In this document: positions 24,623 through 31,818 of the stretch, piece by piece
Layout: each line of letters begins with the position of its first letter
Numbering within the stretch: the stretch's first letter is position 1
DNA from: an uncultured Treponema sp.
GTDB taxonomy: Bacteria > Spirochaetota > Spirochaetia > Treponematales > Treponemataceae
DNA length: 34,566 bases
Reading direction: 5' to 3'
NCBI GenBank assembly: GCA_937915735.1
Contig: CALGGS010000202.1
Location: forward strand, 1-34,566
Translations under genes and position numbers: made by a program
The notes under the pieces: generated by a model
Database searches by the model: none
The model's input: only the letters and a program-made list of their open reading frames with translations
Told to the model about the DNA's origin: nothing

Positions 24623-25621
24623 ATGAAAAAAAGTTTATCAGTTTTAGGGGCAGTCTTAATCGCAACAAGTTTATTTATTGGCTGCAAAAAAGAAGAAAAA
24701 GAAATCACTCTCGTTATGGCGGAGGTAAATCCAAGCGACACCGTTTCGGGCAGAATGGACACAGCCTTTAAAGAAAAGGTCGAGGAGCTTTCAAACGGGA
24801 AAATCAAGATTGATTTGTATTTTTCTGGCGTTTTAGGTGACGAAAAGCAGGTAATGGCGATTATGATGGCTCCCGACAGCAATATCCAACTTACACGCGG
24901 GCCGGCAAATCTTTCATCATACTCTGGTGGCAAGCAAGTAAAATCAAGCCTTATTTCAATTCCCTACACATTTTCAAGCGACGAGCATTTCTGGAAATTC
25001 GCTAATTCAGATTTGGCAGAAGAGATTTTAAATGAACCTTATGAGCTTGGGCTGGGCATTAAAGGACTTTTTTATGCCCAGGAAGGCTTACGACACTATT
25101 TTTCAAATCAGGAAATTAAGACCGTCGAAGATTTAAAAGGCAAAAAAATGCGGGTTTCGGGGCAGGTTTTAAAAGCTCTTGCTGATTCTTTTGGCTCGCA
25201 AAGTGTCGAGGTAAAATTCACAGATTTGTACGCTTCCTTCCAAACCGGTGCGGTAGAGGTCGCAGAGCAGCCTATTTCAAATTATCTTTCAAATTCTTTC
25301 AATCAGGTTGCCCCGTATTTAGTTCTTGACGGACACATGATTGGCGCAATTTCTGTAATGGTGAACTCAGAATGTTGGGATTCACTCACCCCCAAGCAGC
25401 AGGATATCTTAACGGAAGCAGGAAAATACGCCTCTGATTTCTGCCGTCAGATTATGGACGAGGCCAACGAGCTTGCAATGGTCATTTTAAAGTCAGAGGG
25501 CGTTCAGGTTACAGAAATTCAGGACATAAGGCCCTGGCAGGATGCCTGCTCACAAATGCGAAAAGAAGCCGCTTCCATTGACTCAGAGCTTTATCAGAAG
25601 ATTTTGGATTTAGGAAAATAG
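24623..25621 (+). CDS. DctP-type TRAP solute-binding lipoprotein, second copy
   Basis: A 332-residue lipoprotein: MKKSLSVLGAVLIATSLFIGC, with Cys21 lipidated. The ATG follows AGGAG at 24611-24615, and the gene lies 10 bp after its paralogue, so the two are one operon. It keeps the DctP features more fully than the first copy: GKKMRVSGQVLKALADSFGSQSVEVKFTDLYASFQTGAVEVAEQPISNY, with Arg in MRVSG as the likely carboxylate-binding residue. The first copy differs in this pocket (VRGTNDEAM), so the two may bind different ligands. Neither permease subunit is in the window. Confidence 0.87.
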   Translation: MKKSLSVLGAVLIATSLFIGCKKEEKEITLVMAEVNPSDTVSGRMDTAFKEKVEELSNGKIKIDLYFSGVLGDEKQVMAIMMAPDSNIQLTRGPANLSSYSGGKQVKSSLISIPYTFSSDEHFWKFANSDLAEEILNEPYELGLGIKGLFYAQEGLRHYFSNQEIKTVEDLKGKKMRVSGQVLKALADSFGSQSVEVKFTDLYASFQTGAVEVAEQPISNYLSNSFNQVAPYLVLDGHMIGAISVMVNSECWDSLTPKQQDILTEAGKYASDFCRQIMDEANELAMVILKSEGVQVTEIQDIRPWQDACSQMRKEAASIDSELYQKILDLGK

Positions 25622-25706
25622 ATTTAATCCGTCAAAGACAAATTTCTCATTTCCGCACACTACACTCGCTCTTGTCTTAGAGATAGTCGAGAAAAGTCTT
25701 TTCCTG

Positions 25707-25712
25707 TATAAT
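25707..25712 (+). promoter_or_regulatory. Possible guaA -10 box
   Basis: A perfect TATAAT at 25707-25712 in the gap before guaA. The -35 region at the right spacing (TAGTCG) is poor. If used, it would give guaA a leader of about 160 nt holding all the structures listed below. Confidence 0.45.
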
Positions 25713-25715
25713 GGG

Positions 25716-25801
25716 AACTTCAAAAAACTCGCCTTCGGCGATTTTCCGAAGTTTCCGACGAGTTTCTACGCTTTGCTTCGATTTCTGAAAATAGCAGAAA
25801 T
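25716..25801 (+). promoter_or_regulatory. Structured guaA leader with competing stems
   Basis: Several complementary segments overlap. TCGCC/GGCGA (25729-25733 and 25737-25741) forms a compact hairpin followed by TTTT. CTTCGG/CCGAAG (25733-25738 and 25746-25751) competes with it. AAACTCG/CGAGTTT (25725-25731 and 25759-25765) encloses the second stem. AACTTC/GAAGTT (25716-25721 and 25748-25753) crosses the AAACTCG pairing and competes with CTTCGG/CCGAAG. ATTTCTG/CAGAAAT (25781-25787 and 25795-25801) is separate. It does not match the purine riboswitch core I know. Confidence 0.5.
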
Positions 25802-25855
25802 TAAAACATCGCACTTTCAGAGTTACCTCTAAAAATTGCAATTTTTAGAGGTTCC
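25802..25855 (+). repeat. Palindromic leader repeat, copy 2
   Basis: Matches 1-54 at 52 of 54 positions, with the 28-bp perfect palindrome at 25825-25852. It ends 25 bp before the guaA start codon. Both copies stand in the same orientation directly before a gene. Confidence 0.8.
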
Positions 25856-25880
25856 TTAATACAGTTCAATTGGAGTATAT

Positions 25881-27764
25881 ATGAATCGTTCTAAGATTGT
25901 TGTTCTTGATTTTGGAAGCCAGTACGCTCACCTTATTGCAAAGCGTTTCCGTGCTTTAGGATATTATTCAGAAATTGCTTTACCGAGCGCAGATTTATCT
26001 GTTTTTGAAGGCGCAAAAGGCGTAGTTTTTTCGGGAGGGCCTTCAAGCGTTTACGAAAAAGATGTTCCTGAGTTTAATTCAGCGATTTTAGATTTAGAGC
26101 TACCGATTTTAGGCCTTTGCTACGGCCATCAGCTCATGGCTTATTCTTACGGCGGAAAGGTCGGAAAGGCTGAAGTGGGAGAATTCGGCTTTGCAGAGCT
26201 TAAACTAAACGAAAATGGCAAGGCTTCCCCGCTTTTTAAGGGCGTTTCTCCAAAAACTCAGGTTTGGATGAGTCATCAGGACGGCGTTTTGTCCCTTGGA
26301 GAAGGCTTTGAAGTCATCGGAACGACGAAGGACTGTCCTTACGCGGCTTTGCAGAACCTGTCTAAAAAACGATTCAGCCTTCAGTGCCACTGCGAAGTAA
26401 AGGACACTCCGGAAGGAAACACAATCTTTAAGAATTTTGCTGAAATCTGCGGAATGGAAGTAAACTGGGATGAAGACACAGTTTTAAATCATATTCTGGA
26501 ATCCATAAAAAAAGACTCTAAAGACAAGAATGTACTTCTCTTTTTAAGCGGCGGAGTCGATTCAACCGTTGCCTTCGCGCTTTTAAATAAAGCACTTGGA
26601 CAAAATCGGGTGCTTGGCCTTCACATCGACAACGGCTTTATGCGAAAAAACGAAAGCAAAAATGTCGCCGACGCTTACAAAAAATTCGGCTTCAACAATT
26701 TTATCGTCGAGGATGCAAGCGAAAGCTTCTTAAACGCAATCAAAGGCCTCACCGACCCTCAGAAAAAACGAATGGCCGTGGGCGAAAACTTTATCACAGT
26801 GCGAGACAGTGTTGTTAAGGCTCAAAATCTTAACGAAGAAGAATGGATGCTGGCTCAAGGAACCCTTTATCCTGACATCATCGAGTCGGGCGGAACAAAA
26901 AATTCCCACACAATCAAAACCCACCACAACCGGGTTGACGGAATTCAAAAACTCATCGCAAAAGGTCTTATTATTGAGCCGCTCAAAGATTTGTACAAGG
27001 ACGAAGTTCGCGCCATCGGAAAAAAACTCGGACTCGACGACAAACTCGTTATGCGACACCCTTTCCCAGGTCCCGGACTTTCAATCAATGTTCTCTGCTC
27101 AAAGGGCGTTCTAAGTGAGGAAGACAAAAAAGAGCTGGAAAAAGCCCAGAAAGAGCTGGATTCTATCAAAATCTCCCACTTCTGCGAGCACTGCACGGCG
27201 ACAATGCAAAAATATGTTCTTCCAGTAAAATCTGTGGGTGTTCAGGGAGACTTCAGAACTTACAGATTCCCTGCCGTTCTCCGATTCCGCAAGGACGAGG
27301 AAAATGGCTTCTGCCACTTCCCCAAGCACTGGAAAAAAATCGAGGATGAGTCAAGCAACATCACGAACTCAGCAAAACTCATCAACCGCTGCGTTATCGC
27401 TCTCTGGCAGAATCCAAAAATCAAGGACGAGGATTTACGCTTGCAGGAAGGCTATTGTGACCGCCGCCGCCTTGACCAATTGCGGGAAGTTGACAACATC
27501 GTTCTTAATAATCTCCACGAAAGCGGCTGGTATGGCAAAATCTTCCAGCATTTAACGATTGATTTGCCATTCGCCTCTAGCCCGGAGCGTGCAAGCTTCG
27601 TTCTGCGCCCTGTCTGCTCAGAGGATGTAATGACAGCCCGATTTGCCCAGCTTGACCGGAATTTGCTGAACAAAATCGTGGCAGAAATTGCCGCCCTTCC
27701 ATTTGTGGACGCCCTCTACTTTGACGCCACAAACAAGCCGCCTGCAACTTTCGGCTGGGAGTAA
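25881..27764 (+). CDS. guaA: GMP synthase, long form
   Basis: A 627-residue glutamine-hydrolysing GMP synthase (XMP to GMP). The class I amidotransferase domain has C80 (LGLCYGHQ) and H170/E172 (LQCHCEV, where most have QFHPE), so the triad is intact. The ATP pyrophosphatase P-loop is SGGVDS at 223-228. The C-terminal part has LPVKSVGVQGDFRTYRFPAVLRF and ends DATNKPPATFGWE. Typical bacterial GuaA is about 510-525 residues. The extra 100 or so fall between the RTYRFPAVLRF stretch and SFVLRPVCSEDVMTARF, a position where eukaryotic-type GMP synthases also carry an insertion. The start follows GGAG (25871-25874). Confidence 0.92.
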   Translation: MNRSKIVVLDFGSQYAHLIAKRFRALGYYSEIALPSADLSVFEGAKGVVFSGGPSSVYEKDVPEFNSAILDLELPILGLCYGHQLMAYSYGGKVGKAEVGEFGFAELKLNENGKASPLFKGVSPKTQVWMSHQDGVLSLGEGFEVIGTTKDCPYAALQNLSKKRFSLQCHCEVKDTPEGNTIFKNFAEICGMEVNWDEDTVLNHILESIKKDSKDKNVLLFLSGGVDSTVAFALLNKALGQNRVLGLHIDNGFMRKNESKNVADAYKKFGFNNFIVEDASESFLNAIKGLTDPQKKRMAVGENFITVRDSVVKAQNLNEEEWMLAQGTLYPDIIESGGTKNSHTIKTHHNRVDGIQKLIAKGLIIEPLKDLYKDEVRAIGKKLGLDDKLVMRHPFPGPGLSINVLCSKGVLSEEDKKELEKAQKELDSIKISHFCEHCTATMQKYVLPVKSVGVQGDFRTYRFPAVLRFRKDEENGFCHFPKHWKKIEDESSNITNSAKLINRCVIALWQNPKIKDEDLRLQEGYCDRRRLDQLREVDNIVLNNLHESGWYGKIFQHLTIDLPFASSPERASFVLRPVCSEDVMTARFAQLDRNLLNKIVAEIAALPFVDALYFDATNKPPATFGWE

Positions 27765-27909
27765 ATGCTCAAAAAATTTGCAAATTGCGCGCGTAAGGAC
27801 ATCCCTGCCGAGGAAATCTTTTTAAGCTTATTTTTAAATTATTTTAAGAGTTTCTAAGGCAAGCAGAGCTATCATTGATTAATACTTTACAACAATTTTA
27901 GGAGGCATT

Positions 27910-28590
27910 ATGCGCGTATTGCTCGTTGAAGATGAAGAAGGCCTTTCTCAGGCATTGGTTGAGATTTTCAAGAAGAACAGAATCAGCATTGACGCTGTTT
28001 TGGACGGCAGAGAAGGCTTAAAATATGCCGAATCTGGAATTTACGATGTCATCATTCTTGACATTATGCTTCCTGGAATCGACGGAATCACGATTCTAAA
28101 AACACTTCGTCAGAATCACAACAATGTTCCGGTTATTTTCCTTACGGCCAAGGACGATGTTTCTGACAAAATCACCGGTCTCGACACAGGTGCCGATGAC
28201 TATCTTACAAAGCCCTTTTCAAGCGACGAGCTTCTTGCCCGTGTCCGTGCCCTTTCAAGGCGAAAGGGTGAGTTAAAAGAGGATTCCGTTACCTTCGGCG
28301 ATCTTACTTTAAACAAAAAGAACTGTGAGCTTCAGTCTGGAAAGGGCGAGGCTATCAAGCTTTCTCTCAAAGAATATCAGATTCTCGACCTTCTCTTCGA
28401 AAATCCCCATCAGATTATTACAAAAGAGCAGCTTATCGAAAAAATCTGGGGTGGTGACTCGAATGCAGAGTACAACAATGTCGAGGTTTACATTTCCTTT
28501 ATCCGCAAAAAAATCGAAAATCTCAATGTAGGAATCCGAATCCGCACAGCACGGGGAATCGGCTATTCTCTCGAAGACGAAACAAGATAA
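27910..28590 (+). CDS. OmpR-family response regulator
   Basis: A 226-residue response regulator. The receiver has the acidic pair in VEDEE, the phospho-acceptor D51 (VIILDIMLPGIDG), the T in FLTAKDD and the K in YLTKPFSSDE. The C-terminal winged-helix DNA-binding domain follows (LSLKEYQILDLLFENPHQIITKEQLIEKIWGG, then VEVYISFIRKKI...IRTARGIGY). The ATG at 27910 follows a strong AGGAGG. The histidine kinase gene begins 21 bp later, so the pair is one operon. The regulated genes cannot be told from sequence. Confidence 0.93.
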   Translation: MRVLLVEDEEGLSQALVEIFKKNRISIDAVLDGREGLKYAESGIYDVIILDIMLPGIDGITILKTLRQNHNNVPVIFLTAKDDVSDKITGLDTGADDYLTKPFSSDELLARVRALSRRKGELKEDSVTFGDLTLNKKNCELQSGKGEAIKLSLKEYQILDLLFENPHQIITKEQLIEKIWGGDSNAEYNNVEVYISFIRKKIENLNVGIRIRTARGIGYSLEDETR

Positions 28591-28611
28591 AAGGACTAGC
28601 GGACTATCTGA

Positions 28612-29982
28612 ATGAAGGTCATAAAACAATTACAAGTCAAATTTATCTACTCAATGATTCTAATCGAAATGATAGTCTTTGCGGCAATCATTTTCTCGCT
28701 CAATTTTGCCATTACAAAGCGTGAAGCAGATGAAGCCCGCGAATTTTTGACTTTCCTTGCAAAAAACAACGGGCATCGACCGCCGCCAAAGCAATTTCGA
28801 GGTAAAAATTCTGGTAAGGAACAAAAAACTTCCAAAACACCACCTCAAAGCGATGACTTTCTGATGATAGACGCGACTTCTTCCGCAAGCCGGGAAAATC
28901 CAGAGGATTTCTTAAAAAATTTTGTAGATTTTTTCAACCTAAAACATTCTAATGCGACAGATTTGCGAAATTATTTTTCTGTCAGAATCACCGTAGAAGG
29001 AAAGGTTCTTGAGCTTATTCAGGATTTCCCGGTAAATTATACAAACGATGAGATTCAGGTTTTTATCAGTCAGATTTTAAATCAGTATCACGAAAACGGC
29101 AAAAGATGCGATATGCTGACAGGAGTCATGTATTATGTGCTTGACCTCTCCCCCTTTGAAAAGCTCGTCTGTATCTTAAACCTGAATTCAGAGCTTAAAA
29201 CGCTGGGAAAATTCTATATGTATTCTGCCTTGCTCTACATTCTGAGCATTGTAGTTTCAGTTCTTATCTCTCTTCCAATTTCAAAATTTATGATTCGTCC
29301 GGCCCAGGATGCCTTCATAAAGCAAAAGCAATTCATTGCGGATGCAAGCCATGAGCTTAAAACGCCAATTGCCGTAATCGGGGCAAATATCGATGTTCTT
29401 GAAAGCGAAATCAAGGGAAACAAATGGCTTGAATACATCAAAACCGAAAACCAGCGAATGGGAGAGCTTGTCAAGGATTTGCTTTATCTGGCAAAAAATG
29501 ATGCCGGACGAAATGACTTGAGCTTCTTTGACTTTAACTTTTCAAATGCCGTAGAAAATTCCGTTCTTCCTTTTGAAGTCGTTGCATTTGAAAGCCAGAA
29601 GACACTTGAACTTGATGTTCAAAAAGGAATCATTTGCAACGGAGACGAAAAATCCTTAAAACAGATTTTTATCATTCTTGTCGACAATGCGATTAAAAAT
29701 TCAGAGGAAGGAGCAAAAATCCGGGTTACGGCAACAAGCGACGACAAAAAAATCGTCCTAAAAGTCTACAATACAGGCTCTGGAATTCCAAAGGACGAGC
29801 TTGAAAAAATCTTCCTCAGGTTCTACCGCTCAGATTCTTCAAGAGTACGAAAAACTGGCGGCTACGGACTAGGTTTAGCCATAGCGAGAACTATTGCCGA
29901 AGACCACGGCGGAACGCTTACAGCCACAAGCGAAGTTGGTCACTGGGCGGAATTCACCCTCACAATTCCAAAGAAAAAATAA
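28612..29982 (+). CDS. Membrane sensor histidine kinase
   Basis: A 456-residue kinase paired with the preceding regulator. TM1 is about 12-33 and TM2 about 201-223, enclosing a periplasmic domain of about 165 residues that starts with a Pro/Lys/Ser-rich stretch (RPPPKQFRGKNSGKEQ). No clear HAMP domain separates TM2 from the HisKA domain (FIADASHELKTPIAV, phospho-acceptor H247). The ATP-binding boxes are present: N-box LVDNAIKNS, G1 YNTGSGIP, F-box FLRFYRSD and G2 GGYGLGLAIA. It should both phosphorylate and dephosphorylate the partner regulator. The signal sensed is unknown. Confidence 0.93.
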   Translation: MKVIKQLQVKFIYSMILIEMIVFAAIIFSLNFAITKREADEAREFLTFLAKNNGHRPPPKQFRGKNSGKEQKTSKTPPQSDDFLMIDATSSASRENPEDFLKNFVDFFNLKHSNATDLRNYFSVRITVEGKVLELIQDFPVNYTNDEIQVFISQILNQYHENGKRCDMLTGVMYYVLDLSPFEKLVCILNLNSELKTLGKFYMYSALLYILSIVVSVLISLPISKFMIRPAQDAFIKQKQFIADASHELKTPIAVIGANIDVLESEIKGNKWLEYIKTENQRMGELVKDLLYLAKNDAGRNDLSFFDFNFSNAVENSVLPFEVVAFESQKTLELDVQKGIICNGDEKSLKQIFIILVDNAIKNSEEGAKIRVTATSDDKKIVLKVYNTGSGIPKDELEKIFLRFYRSDSSRVRKTGGYGLGLAIARTIAEDHGGTLTATSEVGHWAEFTLTIPKKK

Positions 29983-29994
29983 ATGAAACTTTAA

Positions 29995-30037
29995 GGGGAC
30001 GACAGGGGTTCAAGTGCGGCAATGACTCATACTTATT
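29995..30037 (-). repeat. Truncated copy C of the MITE-like element
   Basis: Read on the minus strand, AATAAGTATGAGTCATT is identical to the left part of the element at 33431, and the match continues through CCGCACTT and CCCCTGTC. It stops before the full palindromic unit, so the fragment lacks the CTTGA hairpin and the right terminal repeat. It lies between the histidine kinase and the binding-protein promoter. Confidence 0.65.
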
Positions 30038-30060
30038 CCTTCAAAGTTCCCATTATTCTC

Positions 30061-30088
30061 TTTACAAATCCGCCATCTGTTTTATAAT
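30061..30088 (+). promoter_or_regulatory. Candidate promoter of the binding-protein gene (leaderless)
   Basis: TTTACA (30061-30066), a 16-bp spacer and a perfect TATAAT (30083-30088), then 6 nt to the ATG at 30095. There is no ribosome site between. This supports 30095 as the true start although the frame is broken later. Confidence 0.65.
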
Positions 30089-30094
30089 TTAAAT

Positions 30095-31667
30095 ATGAAA
30101 CGAGTAATTTTTATTTTATCAATTTCACTTGCTTTTATTCTTTCCAGCTGCTCAAAAAAAAATCCCGGAGCTTCATCCGACGGCCGATAATCCCGTCACA
30201 ATTTCTCTCTGGTATAATGCAACGGCTATCGAAGCAGGCGCGCCTCCAGCAGACTGGAAGGCATACAAAATCATACGCGAAAAATTCGGAATCAACCTTG
30301 AGCTTACGATGATGCCTGTTACTCCGACAGACCGAAATGTCAAAATCAATGCGGCGGCAGAAGGCGATGCTCTTCCAGATATGGCGGTCGTAAACAGAGA
30401 GCCACTTTTAAATCTAATCGACAAGGGCTTAATTATGGCGGTTGACGATTTGTACCCGCTCATGCCAGACAGAACTGAAAAAATGTACAATGAATCTTCA
30501 CGGCGTTTTGCCACAATAAAAGGAAAATGCTACGGTTTTTCAACGCCAGGCGGAAACATTCAGAAAAACGAGGGCGTTCTAATCCGAAAAGACTGGCTTG
30601 ATAAGCTTGGCCTTTCTGTTCCAAAAACAATGGACGAATATCTTGATGTTATGAGAGCTTTCACTTTTAAGGACCCTGACGGAAACGGAAAGGACGACAC
30701 TTACGGCTACGGAGCATTCGTGGAAATCAACACTTACGAAGAAGGACTTGGCCGCCGATTAGACCCGATTTTTGGAGCATTCGGAGTTCCCGGAACCTGG
30801 AACCTCAGCGAAAAAAACGCGGGCTTAAATGTAAGAAAACCGGAATATTTTGAGGCTTTGTCTACTGTCGCAACAATGCAAAAAGAAGGCTTAATCGACC
30901 CGAACTGGCTTGGCTACAAAAAAGACGACTTTAGGGCTGCATGGAAATCCGGCAGATTCGGAATCATGCGCGAGCAGCACAGTGCCTACGCTTCAGAGGC
31001 AAATTACGCTCCATTCGACAGGCGCTTCCCGGACGGCGAGTGGATTGTAATCGACCCGCCAAAAGGGCCGGAAGGGAAAAGTGCGGTCGGAGTTTACACG
31101 ATTCCATACACAACCCTCGTAATTTCAAAAAAAGCCGAAAGTGAAGGAAAAGCGCCTTTAATCGCAAGGCTTCTTGAATGGATGGTAAGCGACGAAGGCT
31201 ATTATCTTATGGGCTGGGGCGAAGAAGGAGTCAACTTTGTTTTTGACGAAAATCACATTCCTGTCGCAGAAGGAATTCCTGACCCGTCAAAGAGTTTTGC
31301 AAAAATCGCGCAGCAGCCGCTCACACAGCTTCGCAACATGGTCTTTTGGCACAGTGACGCCGAGCTTGTAAGCCGCTACCCAACCTACAAAACGGAAGTG
31401 AGCCACAAAGAGATGAGCGCGCTCAAAGTTCTCAGGGAAATGCAGAAAAAAGAATGGGTGAACGCGACAGGCTCAGACACCCTTCCTCTTCCAGATGCGG
31501 AGCTAAAAAAATTCTACGAGGACGGAGTTATCGATTTTGTCACGGGAAAGAAAGAGCTCACAAAAGAAAACTGGGCGGAATGGCTTAAGGAATTCGACAA
31601 AATGGGCGGCGAAAAGTGGGAAAAAGATGGAGTTGAAAAAGCCCGTCAGTCGGGATATTTGAACTAG
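30095..31667 (+). CDS. Extracellular sugar-binding lipoprotein, frameshifted at A9
   Basis: A family 1 (COG1653, LipO/LplA-like) solute-binding protein of an ABC sugar importer. The ATG at 30095, set by a strong promoter, encodes MKRVIFILSISLAFILSSCSKK, a good lipoprotein signal with Cys19. After a run of nine A (30154-30162) that frame soon ends at 30188-30190. The mature protein continues in another frame: IPELHPTADNPVTISLWYN, ending at 31667. Eight A would join them into a protein of about 523 residues. Features of the mature part are GVLIRKDWLDKLGLSVPKTMDEYLDVMRAFTFKDPDGNGKDDTYGYG and the lobe-crossing segment near GYYLMGWGEEGVNFVFD. It could be an assembly error, a phase-variable tract, or polymerase slippage. 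No permease genes are next to it. Confidence 0.8.
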
Positions 31668-31775
31668 GGCGTTCCCCACGCTTTGCGTGGGTCGCTATGT
31701 CTGTCCTTACGCTATCGCTCCATTCCTTCGCTACGCTTCGGAACGCTCTATCGAGCGGGACTACCAGCGCTAACG
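31667..31775. repeat. Repeat with multiple small hairpins
   Basis: A GC-richer 109-bp block between the binding protein and the GGDEF gene. It begins GGGCGTT and ends AACGC. Inside are CCCACGC/GCGTGGG (31675-31681 and 31685-31691, loop TTT) and CGCTC/GAGCG (31744-31748 and 31753-31757). The alternation of TCGCT, CTACGC and TTCGG resembles intergenic repeats I have seen in other bacteria, but only this copy is in the window. The first hairpin could also terminate the gene before it. Confidence 0.5.
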
Positions 31776-31783
31776 CAAATTCC

Positions 31784-31812
31784 TAGAAAATTTTCCCTGC
31801 CTATGTTATAAT
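31784..31812 (+). promoter_or_regulatory. Candidate promoter of the GGDEF gene (leaderless)
   Basis: TAGAAA (31784-31789), a 17-bp spacer and a perfect TATAAT (31807-31812), with 6 nt to the ATG at 31819 and no Shine-Dalgarno sequence. Confidence 0.6.
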
Positions 31813-31818
31813 TTCCTT

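Noticed and set aside
25716..25801. Purine riboswitch before guaA
   Set aside because: The conserved three-way junction and loop motifs of the purine aptamer were not found; only undefined competing stems are visible.
31667..31775. Integron attC site
   Set aside because: The GCGTT/AACGC ends are suggestive, but the internal layout does not match the attC core sites I can recall, and there is no integrase or cassette pattern in the window.
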